A stretch of DNA of 64,000 nt from Sulfurovum zhangzhouensis (lineage in GTDB: Bacteria > Campylobacterota > Campylobacteria > Campylobacterales > Sulfurovaceae): assembly GCF_030347965.1 (NCBI RefSeq), contig NZ_JAQIBD010000004.1, positions 1 through 64,000 of the forward strand, given 5' to 3'. Made by a program: the position numbers and the translations under genes. Positions 28,004 to 35,300 of the stretch are shown here, one piece after another. Position 1 is the first letter of the stretch. Every line of letters starts with the position of its first letter. The notes below the pieces were generated by a model. The model had not been told where the DNA came from, did no database searches, and saw only the letters and a program-made list of their open reading frames with translations.

Positions 28004-28033
28004 TTGACATATTAAGTAACCTTTGGGTAATAT
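28004..28033 (+). promoter_or_regulatory. Promoter of the SRP RNA gene
   Basis: TTGACA at 28004-28009, an 18-bp spacer and TAATAT at 28028-28033 place the start near 28040, matching the predicted 5' end of the RNA. Confidence 0.6.
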
Positions 28034-28040
28034 TCCATTG

Positions 28041-28143
28041 CCTCTTTTCAGACCTGTGCAACGGTATTGGGAGACAGAGGGTCAGGATGGGAACATAGCA
28101 GCCCACCTTCCTTTACTGTGTGCCGCAGGTATCTGGGGAGAGG
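28041..28143 (+). ncRNA. ffs: Signal recognition particle 4.5S RNA
   Basis: About 103 nt. The universal Ffh-binding loop is seen as GGTCAGG, then GGGAAC and AGCAGCC at 28080-28103, and the 3' strand GTGTGCCGCAGG matches the E. coli 4.5S pattern GTGTGCCGGG. The 5' CCTCT and following CAGACCTG pair with GCAGGTATCTG and AGAGG at the 3' end, closing one long hairpin. It binds Ffh to bring membrane-protein ribosomes to FtsY. The ends are estimated from the pairing. Confidence 0.85.
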
Positions 28144-28209
28144 TTCTTAACCTCAACACTTCTTGTGAAATCATAAACATTTTATAATCTTCAAGAAGCT
28201 TTCATATGT

Positions 28210-28297
28210 AGACAGGTGGCCGAGCGGTTGAAGGCGCACGCCTGGAACGCGTGTATAGTTAACGCTATCGAGGGTTCGAATCCCTTCCTGTCTGCCA
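28210..28297 (+). tRNA. tRNA-Ser (GGA)
   Basis: 88 nt with a 7-bp acceptor stem (AGACAGG/CCTGTCT), the long variable arm of a class II tRNA, anticodon GGA in CCTGGAACG, T-loop GGTTCGAATCC, and an encoded CCA (28295-28297). Its last 19 bp recur at 29691-29709, marking it as an integration site. Confidence 0.95.
28279..28297 (+). repeat. Left attachment site (tRNA-Ser 3' end)
   Basis: AATCCCTTCCTGTCTGCCA, the last 19 bp of the tRNA gene, identical to 29691-29709. This is the usual att core for tyrosine-integrase elements. Confidence 0.85.
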
Positions 28298-28434
28298 GAT
28301 AACTACTATAAAACCTAACAAACAACGTATTTTAGGCATTTGATAGACTTTTTAAGGTTTGATAATTCTATGCTTTGGCAACCTATTGGTAACCATCTTT
28401 CAAAAATACTCCTATTAATCTATTACCCATTTAC

Positions 28435-28510
28435 TGTTCACTTAACTGTTCACTTACCTCATCAAACCCCGATTAAATAGGCATTTGGTCGTTTACTTTG
28501 GTGTTCACTT
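28435..28510 (+). repeat. Three TGTTCACTT repeats near the left att site
   Basis: Copies at 28435-28443, 28447-28455 (12 bp apart) and 28502-28510. Short repeats beside an att core are typical of arm-type integrase or excisionase binding sites; iterons are another possibility. Confidence 0.5.
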
Positions 28511-28556
28511 TTCACCTCTTTTTTTAATTGTAGCACAAATACAAATAATTTTATAT

Positions 28557-28922
28557 CTAGAGATATTTATCAAGGGCTCTTCTATTCATATTCAAGGCTT
28601 TAGCAATTGAAGTTTTATTTACTTTGCCATTTGGCTTTATATAGTCATCAGTTTTAAGCAACTCTTCTATCCTTGCTTTAGTGTTTTGTACTTGAGTTGA
28701 CTTTCTCCGTCTATCTCATATACTATGGGCTTTTTGGAGTTGACTTTTAGTTAGCTTCTCTTTGAAGTTCTCTTTGTTTTCCATGATATATAGATAAACA
28801 CCCAACGCTTTTTTATGTACCTCTTTATATATCAGCTTATTTGGTAAATATTCGTTCATTAACAGAGCAGTAGCTATAATAGCTTCTTGTAAATAGCCGT
28901 TCATGCCGTAGCTTTTTACCAT
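28557..28922 (-). pseudogene. Interrupted helix-turn-helix-like gene inside the element
   Basis: ATG 28922 opens a 68-residue frame ending at TGA 28716-28718, but the same frame continues for 52 codons to TAG 28557-28559. The segment after the TGA (ESTQVQ-like start, then KPNGKVNKTSIAKALNMNRR and ALDKYL) looks like a helix-turn-helix DNA-binding end. This indicates a nonsense mutation in a former 121-residue protein, probably an element regulator. No good ribosome site is seen before the ATG. Confidence 0.55.
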
Positions 28923-29169
28923 GCAATACTAAATGCCTGTATAGCTCTTTTTTACTGTGGGAAAAAATATCTTAGTATAGAAATTTTAAAACAATGACCT
29001 CAAATATTTAGAAGCCCTAGTAGAATTTTAATATTTTATCGTCAATTAAAGTGTTACCTATATCTTAATTTCTTTGCAAAAAAATATAAAGTTCTTTAAT
29101 GAACTTCAGTTATTAGATAAAATCTATAATGTTCCTGTATACTATTTGTTATTGTTAAGAGGGGGAAAG

Positions 29170-29538
29170 ATGTTTATTGCGATATTTGACTTACTAAAGC
29201 TATCTGCTATTATATTTATTGGTGTCATAGTTCTTCTAGCTCTTGGTATTAATTTAGGAAATCCAATACGTGCTTTAGTTAGAGGGGTAGGTGCTTTTTT
29301 TCGTAGTTCTTTTGGTTTTTTAGTTGGATGGTTAAGAGGTTCAAGTCATTGGACAGTAGTCCTAATGAAAATAGTCATTATTCCTATAATACCATTAATA
29401 TTTGTATACATTTTATTACGAGAAGTATGGGAAGAGGTAGGTTATCAATATGAAGAGGGAGGAGCCCTAAAGAAAATAGTTATTATTCTTATATTACCAT
29501 CATTATTAATTGGATTAAATTTTTTATGGGATGCATGA
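29170..29538 (+). CDS. Small membrane protein carried by the element
   Basis: ATG 29170 follows GAGGGGGAAAG, an excellent ribosome site; the frame can be extended upstream to a TTG at 29074, but that start has no such site. The 122-residue product has about three hydrophobic helices (about 5-27, 68-90, 103-120) with an Arg/Gly-rich loop (VRGVGAFFRSSFGFLVGWLRG, in part) and an acidic EVWEEVGYQYEEGG loop. I do not recognise it. As the only intact gene of a tRNA-inserted element it may be a cargo gene. Confidence 0.6.
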   Translation: MFIAIFDLLKLSAIIFIGVIVLLALGINLGNPIRALVRGVGAFFRSSFGFLVGWLRGSSHWTVVLMKIVIIPIIPLIFVYILLREVWEEVGYQYEEGGALKKIVIILILPSLLIGLNFLWDA

Positions 29539-29629
29539 AAATAAGAAATATTTACTTTGAAAATATATGCTGTACCGATATTTGAGTTTTAACTTTTAAA
29601 ATGTGGTACTTAACAAATGCTCGTTTTAT

Positions 29630-29637
29630 GGGGGGGG
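29630..29637 (+). repeat. G8 homopolymer tract
   Basis: Eight G in AT-rich DNA, directly after ATG-like bases (ATG shares the first G). Such tracts cause phase variation in Campylobacterota, but here only a 20-codon frame (MGGVNVIICE start) follows. Confidence 0.5.
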
Positions 29638-29690
29638 TTAATGTGATTATTTGTGAAAGTTTAAAAAAAGATAGGAAATTAATAATTTAA

Positions 29691-29709
29691 AATCCCTTCC
29701 TGTCTGCCA
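29691..29709 (+). repeat. Right attachment site (copy of the tRNA-Ser 3' end)
   Basis: Exact 19-bp copy of 28279-28297. The base before it differs from the tRNA (A versus G), so the repeat ends there. Confidence 0.85.
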
Positions 29710-29762
29710 TGAACCTCTTATATACACAATATATCTCTGGTTAACTTACTTTGATAAAGTTT

Positions 29763-30632
29763 TTAATTCTTTTCTAATATATACTTTTTAAATGATTGTG
29801 AGAAGATTTTGGCACCCTCACTATTAAGATGATCCTGATCCTTAAATAAAAACTCTTTATTTGAATCAAAATTCAAATCTTTATAATCAATATATTTTGC
29901 ACCCAATGATCTAAAGACTTCAATATATTTATTCCACCGGTCATAAGTAACATGATCAAATAATCTTTTCTCATATTCTGTTACAACTGGAGTACGAACT
30001 AAATAAACATTGATTTTCTTATTAACTAAATATGTAATTAAGTTTTGATAGTTTTTTGAATACTCACTTTTTTCGAAATCTTGAATCGGTATATGTACTT
30101 TTACTCTATTATTTAAAGCCTTTACCCTCTTTTCTAAACTTTTATTAGTCCATAACTTTTCTTCTTTATTCGTATTGGGTTTAAATATTGATTTAAAGTG
30201 GTTTATAACAACTTCTCGAATAAAAGGAATATTAAATAATGGTTGATATATCGGTGTAAATTTTTCTGAAATATTTTTAAAAGTAGGACTGTAACTTAAT
30301 ATTCTATACTCTGAAAAGTCATGTGGTTCCAAGACGAGTATCACTGTTTTTAGTTTATTTTTTTTATCTACACTGTACACGGCATCTATAATCATTGGTA
30401 TAGAAGCACCGCCAACAGACAAATTTTGACAACTTTTTATTTCATTTCTAAATGCATGTTCAGTATGTGAATCCCCCATTATAAGGCAATGTACTTCTGA
30501 ATTTCTTGCCTTTATTACATCATCAACTAAATTTACTTCTTTTTGAGTGAAATATATAAAACTTTCAAACCCAATAAAAAAAAGAATTGGCAAAAATATT
30601 ACTATTCTAATAAACTGTTTATTTTGCATCAA
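29763..30632 (-). CDS. SGNH-hydrolase-like protein, AlgJ/AlgX type partner of an MBOAT
   Basis: A 289-residue protein with one N-terminal membrane helix (8-28) and an exported SGNH-like domain: the GDSH block (53-56) with nucleophile candidate Ser55, and DQDH (265-268) giving the Asp-x-x-His pair. Such proteins move an acyl group delivered across the membrane by an MBOAT onto a polysaccharide. It is encoded directly after the MBOAT gene (5-bp gap). The gene is AT-rich and ends just beyond the element's right att copy. The acceptor glycan is unknown. Confidence 0.78.
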   Translation of the reverse strand: MMQNKQFIRIVIFLPILFFIGFESFIYFTQKEVNLVDDVIKARNSEVHCLIMGDSHTEHAFRNEIKSCQNLSVGGASIPMIIDAVYSVDKKNKLKTVILVLEPHDFSEYRILSYSPTFKNISEKFTPIYQPLFNIPFIREVVINHFKSIFKPNTNKEEKLWTNKSLEKRVKALNNRVKVHIPIQDFEKSEYSKNYQNLITYLVNKKINVYLVRTPVVTEYEKRLFDHVTYDRWNKYIEVFRSLGAKYIDYKDLNFDSNKEFLFKDQDHLNSEGAKIFSQSFKKYILEKN

Positions 30633-30637
30633 TAACC

Positions 30638-32098
30638 TTAAAAATTAAAATATAAAAACTCTGATATTTTATTAAAAGATAAAATGCTGTATATAAAGAA
30701 AATTGCCGTCATAAATGCAATTTTATAATTTGGTTTAAAACTATCTTTCATTTCCATACTGTTTTTAAAATACAAGACCGTAAATGTACCTAATATTAAA
30801 AAGTTTAACGTTTCACTACTTCCATTAATGTTAGCCAACTCTTTCCCAAACTCTACACCATATTGATGTAAAAAAGATAAATATTTTTCATGTTTTTCAG
30901 ATAAGGTAATACCATTAAATCCAAACATCCCTTTTAATACTTTAATAGCATCATCCCACTCTTTCGCCCTAAAAAATACCCAAGCTATATTTATGAAGTT
31001 AAAAGTTATGACCCAAGCTATAATAGTATTTAACTTAAATCCTAATTGCTTCCATATACGATGAATCACTAAGGCCATTCCATGTAAAATCCCCCAAAAT
31101 ACAAAGGTCCAACCGGCTCCGTGCCAAATTCCTCCTATTAAAAACGTTGCCATAAGGTTGCTGTAGGTTCTCAAACTCCCTTTTCTATTACCGCCTAAAG
31201 GAATATAAATATAGTCTTTTAGAAATCTACTCAGTGTAATATGCCACCTTCTCCAAAAGTCTTGGATGCTAATTGCTTTGTATGGGCTATTAAAGTTTAT
31301 TGGTAATTTTATGTTAAAAAGAAGTGCCGCTCCGATTGCCATATCTGTGTAACCACTAAAATCAAAATAAAGCTGAAATGTATAAGATAATGATGTTGCC
31401 CATGCCTCAATTAATGTCAATACTTCTGCTTTATCAAATCCATTTGTGGCCCATACTGCGAAAGTATCTGCAATAACCACTTTCTTGAAAAGACCAATAG
31501 AAAATATGAATAATCCCATTGCAATGTTTCTATAATTTTTAACTTTATTTATAGTCTTGGCAAATTGTGGCATCATCTCTGCATGGTGTACGATCGGACC
31601 AGCAATCAGTTGAGGGAAAAAAGTTACGAAGTTTGCGTAGTTCAGAAAATCATACTCTCTTGTTTCACCTCTATAACTGTCCACAAGGTAGGCAATTTGC
31701 TGGAAAGTAAAGAAAGAGATAGCTAAGGGTAATGCCAAATGAAATAAAGGGATATGGCCATTTGTTGCAAGATTTATATTCTCAATAAAGAAATCTGTAT
31801 ATTTAAAATATCCAAGTAAAGCAACATTAGCGACAACACCAATAGCAAGAAGTGTTTTTTTACTGACCTTGGTATGTTCTTGGTCTTTTGAAAGAGAAAC
31901 TCCAACTACATAATTAAAAAGCATTGAAAACAATATGATTGGAAGATAAGCTATATTCCACCAACTATAGAAGAAAAGGGAGGCAAGGACTAAAAATGCT
32001 TTACTTGCTTCTGTCAATCGTTTACTGTTAAGATAAAAATATATGAAGAAAGTTATTGGTAAAAAGGCGAAGATAAATTCATAACTGTTAAATAGCAC
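30638..32098 (-). CDS. MBOAT-family O-acyltransferase (AlgI-like)
   Basis: A 486-residue integral membrane protein with about ten helices. The MBOAT catalytic region is clear: RRWHITLSRFL with His286 and the essential His326 in GGIWHGAGW, plus the FFPQLIAGPIVHH and YFDFSGYTDMAIG motifs. It transfers acyl groups, usually acetyl, across the inner membrane for exopolysaccharide or lipid modification. It is followed by its SGNH partner. No glycosyltransferase lies nearby, so the target cannot be deduced. Confidence 0.92.
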   Translation of the reverse strand: MLFNSYEFIFAFLPITFFIYFYLNSKRLTEASKAFLVLASLFFYSWWNIAYLPIILFSMLFNYVVGVSLSKDQEHTKVSKKTLLAIGVVANVALLGYFKYTDFFIENINLATNGHIPLFHLALPLAISFFTFQQIAYLVDSYRGETREYDFLNYANFVTFFPQLIAGPIVHHAEMMPQFAKTINKVKNYRNIAMGLFIFSIGLFKKVVIADTFAVWATNGFDKAEVLTLIEAWATSLSYTFQLYFDFSGYTDMAIGAALLFNIKLPINFNSPYKAISIQDFWRRWHITLSRFLKDYIYIPLGGNRKGSLRTYSNLMATFLIGGIWHGAGWTFVFWGILHGMALVIHRIWKQLGFKLNTIIAWVITFNFINIAWVFFRAKEWDDAIKVLKGMFGFNGITLSEKHEKYLSFLHQYGVEFGKELANINGSSETLNFLILGTFTVLYFKNSMEMKDSFKPNYKIAFMTAIFFIYSILSFNKISEFLYFNF

Positions 32099-32331
32099 TC
32101 ATTTCCCTTAAACTTTTAGTCGAATGAAATACGACAAATTTATGAATTTTTCTTTGAAACTATAACTTAATCTATCTTATATTGTTATATATTTAAAATA
32201 TTTGAAAGATACCATGTATAAAATGAATACTATAGGTTCGGTATGCAGAGGACTCCAAGTGATAGATAATTGGATACCCCTGATATACTGACTATAACAA
32301 TATAATAAATGTCAACCAAATCACACAGAAC

Positions 32332-32628
32332 TCAAAGAAGGGACGTATTACAATCCTTTAATTCTTCTTTTATTTTAAACAGTTCTTCTTTTGCTTCTTC
32401 TATCAACAGTATAAGATTAAGTTGGGCATCAGATCCTTTTTCGGCTTGCTCGACCAGCTCTTCTGCTTCTTTAATACTCTTGGTAATTCTTATTTTTTGC
32501 TGTTCTGTTTCTCGACACTTGTCTGCATTATTTATATTGCTAGAATCAATTTGTTCTTTTTTCTTTGTATCACAACCGATTAATAAAAATAACGACAATA
32601 CAAAAAATAACATCAAAAGTTTTTTCAT
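32332..32628 (-). CDS. Small lipoprotein with coiled-coil part
   Basis: A 98-residue protein with a lipobox (LLIGC, Cys19) and a charged helical part (about 45-95, EAEELVEQAEK and LLIEEAKEELFKIKEEL) likely to form a coiled coil, plus Cys38 and Cys93. It is encoded 26 bp after the other small lipoprotein gene. Function unknown; an envelope-structural role is possible. Confidence 0.65.
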   Translation of the reverse strand: MKKLLMLFFVLSLFLLIGCDTKKKEQIDSSNINNADKCRETEQQKIRITKSIKEAEELVEQAEKGSDAQLNLILLIEEAKEELFKIKEELKDCNTSLL

Positions 32629-32654
32629 AATATCTTACATCTTCTTTCTATGAA

Positions 32655-32963
32655 CTATATCTTTGGCAAAGGTTTGGGTTTTGGTTTTACAGGTGGTAGC
32701 GGCAAAGGCTTAACCATTGGTTTACATACGTTGTATCCTTTATTCCAGCCTTTTCTATAGCTGTAATAATGATCATATAGGTAGTGGTTCTTTTTCATCC
32801 CCGCATGCCGTTTCGTCCAGCAGCCATCATTATAACCTTGCTGATAATAGTTTACCATGGGTTTGGGTTTTGGCGGTGGTGGAGGTGGTCCGGGCACACA
32901 CCCCGTAAGATTCAAAGAGACGAATAAAACCGTACCAAATGCCAAGAATGAAGTTAATCTCAT
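32655..32963 (-). CDS. Small proline-rich lipoprotein
   Basis: A 102-residue protein with a lipobox (NLTGC, Cys22), a poly-proline run (PGPPPPPPKPKP), a Tyr/His-rich core (YYQQGYNDGCWTKRHAG) and a PVKPKPKPLP tail. Two Cys in the core (Cys48 and Cys80) may form a disulfide. GGAGGCAAAG precedes the ATG. The family is not recognised; the core resembles short YQQGYxxG envelope motifs. Confidence 0.65.
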   Translation of the reverse strand: MRLTSFLAFGTVLFVSLNLTGCVPGPPPPPPKPKPMVNYYQQGYNDGCWTKRHAGMKKNHYLYDHYYSYRKGWNKGYNVCKPMVKPLPLPPVKPKPKPLPKI

Positions 32964-33131
32964 CTTTGCCTCCTTTTGGATATATACTGATTATATTCAT
33001 TAAGTCTTTAATTGAAAATTAATTGAATATTTGGAGATAATCTGTATATACTGTGATAACTACTACTTTAACACAGGATAAACTCTAAATAGACTTTTGG
33101 TTATAATCAGAAAAAGGGAGGAGTAAATACA

Positions 33132-33851
33132 ATGAAACATTTTAAATTGTGGGCAGTTCTGTTGATCACTATTGCTTCGATCACTACACTAAGTGCAGAG
33201 ACAAAACGCTATGAGATAAAGTCCGGAGTTATCGAGTATACGATCACTCATAGCGGTAATGTAATGGGGATGAATATCAACGGCAAAGGCATAGCAAAAA
33301 CAGTCTTTAAAGAGTGGGGAAATATAGAATTACACTCTGAAGAAGTTGAATCAAACACAATGGGAATGAAAAAGCGGGAACAGCAGTTGACCAAAGTCGA
33401 TAACGGAAAGTTCTTCGTCGTTGATTTCGAGGAAAGAGTGATCTACGAATATACTCCCGAAACCCTGAAAAACTCAGAATATCAGAACTTTGCCAAAACA
33501 GGAAATGAGATGCTTGAGTCTATGAATGGTAAAAAGATCGGTGAAGAGAACTTCATGGGGTATCCTTGTGAAGTATGGCAGATGATGCAGGTTAAACTCT
33601 GGCTTTATAAAGGGATCATGCTCAAAAGCGAAGCAGATATGATGGGGATCAAGCATACGACCACTGCAACAAAGATCAATCTTGATGTATCAATCTCCAA
33701 AGATGATCTAAAACTACCGAATTTTCCTATCAAGAGTGCTTCCGGCCTTATGATGTATAATGGAGATGAAAACGAAAATGAGGTACCTCAGCTTACACCT
33801 GAACAGATAGAGCAGATGCAGGAGATGATGAAGAACTTCTCAACAAAGTAG
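33132..33851 (+). CDS. Exported DUF4412-like protein
   Basis: A 239-residue protein with a signal peptide cut near Ala22 (LSAETK). The mature part is strand-rich: RYEIKSGVIEYTIT, a middle strand set, then GYPCEVWQMM with a single Cys, and a Met-rich C-terminus (about 215-239). It resembles periplasmic DUF4412-type proteins that start with IKSGxIxY. The Met-rich tail could bind metal, but this is speculative. It is convergent with the DUF503 gene, meeting it end to end. Confidence 0.65.
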   Translation: MKHFKLWAVLLITIASITTLSAETKRYEIKSGVIEYTITHSGNVMGMNINGKGIAKTVFKEWGNIELHSEEVESNTMGMKKREQQLTKVDNGKFFVVDFEERVIYEYTPETLKNSEYQNFAKTGNEMLESMNGKKIGEENFMGYPCEVWQMMQVKLWLYKGIMLKSEADMMGIKHTTTATKINLDVSISKDDLKLPNFPIKSASGLMMYNGDENENEVPQLTPEQIEQMQEMMKNFSTK

Positions 33852-34127
33852 CTACATCTCCTCATACTCAAGTTCATAAAAGTATTCAGAGAAGTTACGA
33901 TTCAGCATGGACTCGATATCTTCTCTATACTGTGCTGCACTTCGCGCATTATGCGAGAGAAATACAAAAGCGATATCTGCCTCTTTGACATACTCACTAC
34001 TGATATCAAGCAATGACACATTAAACTTTTTTAGTTTTTCTTTAAGACTATTCAGTACAGATCTACGCCCTTTGAGAGAATGCACTTCAGGTAATTCCAT
34101 ATGGAGATGACAGTTACAGAGTATCAT
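33852..34127 (-). CDS. DUF503-family protein
   Basis: A 91-residue protein matching DUF503 (YlxP-like): NCHLHMELPEVHSLKGRRSV, KEKLKKFNVSLLDIS and a central EADIAFVFLS strand. The family is small, cytoplasmic and of unknown biochemical role, often near ribosome-maturation genes. It follows the metallophosphoesterase gene after 3 bp, so they are probably co-transcribed. Confidence 0.82.
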   Translation of the reverse strand: MILCNCHLHMELPEVHSLKGRRSVLNSLKEKLKKFNVSLLDISSEYVKEADIAFVFLSHNARSAAQYREDIESMLNRNFSEYFYELEYEEM

Positions 34128-34130
34128 GAT

Positions 34131-35252
34131 CTATCCTTTGATAAGTTTGAGGCATGTGATCTCACTGCTGGCTCCCAGTCGCATTGGAGGGCCCCAAAAT
34201 CCAGTACCTTTATTGACATAGACCTGTGTTTTATCACTATGCCTATGCAAACCGCTCACATAAGGCTGCTGAAGTCTTACCAATGCCTTAAACGGGTAAA
34301 GCTGTCCGCCATGCGTATGACCACTCAGCATCAAATCCACTTTCCCATCTGCCTCTTCAACAAAACGTGGCTGGTGGGCCAATAATATGGTCGGGGAATC
34401 CTGTTCAATCCCCTGAAGAGCAAAGTGGATATCAGGCTTATACTGCTCGATCCGATATCCGAAAACATCATAGACGCCTGCCAGGTTGAACCCCTCTCCC
34501 TTTTCACCGATATAAATGTTTTCATTCTCCAGTACCCTGATCCCAATACTTTTTACATATGCTATGATCTCTTCAATACCATGAAAGTATTCATGATTAC
34601 CCACGATAAAGTAGGTACCATAGGTTGATTTCAATCCTCTTAAAGCTTCTAACGCTTTTTGAGCCTGAGACAACTTCACATCAACCAGGTCTCCTGTAAT
34701 GACAACCAAATCAGGTTCAAGAGCATTGACACGGTTGACAACATTTTGCATAAATTTTTTGTTGATCAATCCCCCTACATGGGTGTCGCTAATCTGTGCG
34801 ATCGTGTAAGGTCTTGCCAGATTTTTGATCTTGACAGGCACCTCTTCAAGCTTTACGATACGTGCCTGATAAGTTGCATCGGCACTCACACCAAACGCCA
34901 CCCCCAATGCACCGATATCCAGACTCTTCTTCAAAAAATCCCTGCGCTGAGGCTGCATCGGTATACCCAGCATCCCCACTCTGAAGATATCATAGAAAAC
35001 TGCCGTACAAAAAAGTAAAAAGAGTATCCCGATCGGTAAAGAGAGCAAGAAATAAAGCCAATTTGGAGTATCGCTGAAGTAACGCGCCAGCATATAGCCA
35101 ATGATACCTGCATAGTTGAGCAGCAAAAAAAAGCGCAAGTAATGCTTGATCTGATCACTTAAATGCAGATGATTGATCAAGCGTCTGCTTATATAGATAC
35201 TGATAAGGGCAAAAAAGCCCAAAAATATTGCGACAAAAGGAAGTATATTCAT
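34131..35252 (-). CDS. Membrane metallophosphoesterase (YkuE-like)
   Basis: A 373-residue protein with four hydrophobic helices in the first 125 residues and a calcineurin-like domain after a linker: ISDTHVGG, VITGDLVD, FIVGNHEYFHG, LLAHQP and SGHTHGGQLYP supply the two-metal ligands. Such proteins hydrolyse phosphoesters, probably at the outer face of the inner membrane; the substrate is unknown. A TATAAT box at 35259-35264 is only 6 bp before the ATG and there is no ribosome site, so translation may be leaderless. The N-terminal helix supports this ATG. Confidence 0.88.
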   Translation of the reverse strand: MNILPFVAIFLGFFALISIYISRRLINHLHLSDQIKHYLRFFLLLNYAGIIGYMLARYFSDTPNWLYFLLSLPIGILFLLFCTAVFYDIFRVGMLGIPMQPQRRDFLKKSLDIGALGVAFGVSADATYQARIVKLEEVPVKIKNLARPYTIAQISDTHVGGLINKKFMQNVVNRVNALEPDLVVITGDLVDVKLSQAQKALEALRGLKSTYGTYFIVGNHEYFHGIEEIIAYVKSIGIRVLENENIYIGEKGEGFNLAGVYDVFGYRIEQYKPDIHFALQGIEQDSPTILLAHQPRFVEEADGKVDLMLSGHTHGGQLYPFKALVRLQQPYVSGLHRHSDKTQVYVNKGTGFWGPPMRLGASSEITCLKLIKG

Positions 35253-35258
35253 AGTACG

Positions 35259-35264
35259 ATTATA
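35259..35264 (-). promoter_or_regulatory. -10 box directly before the metallophosphoesterase start
   Basis: TATAAT in GGATATAATCG on the minus strand. The expected transcription start, about 7 nt further, coincides with the ATG at 35252, which predicts a leaderless mRNA. Confidence 0.5.
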
Positions 35265-35300
35265 TCCAAGAGTATACTGCTGTGCAATACACTCTTTGGA

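Larger units (their letters stand above)
28298..29709. mobile_element. Small integrated element or remnant at tRNA-Ser(GGA)
   Basis: A 1.4-kb AT-rich segment bounded by the tRNA 3' end and its 19-bp direct repeat. It contains a minus-strand gene broken by a TGA, a plus-strand membrane-protein gene, three TGTTCACTT repeats near the left end and a G8 tract near the right end. No integrase gene is present, so it is either a remnant or a satellite moved by an integrase elsewhere. At 28298-28556 and 29539-29690 I see no coding frame that I can support. Confidence 0.75.

Noticed and set aside
28041-28143. tmRNA or RNase P RNA
   Set aside because: The loop GGTCAGG...AGCAGCC and the closing stem identify the SRP RNA; no tRNA-like domain or RNase P core is present.
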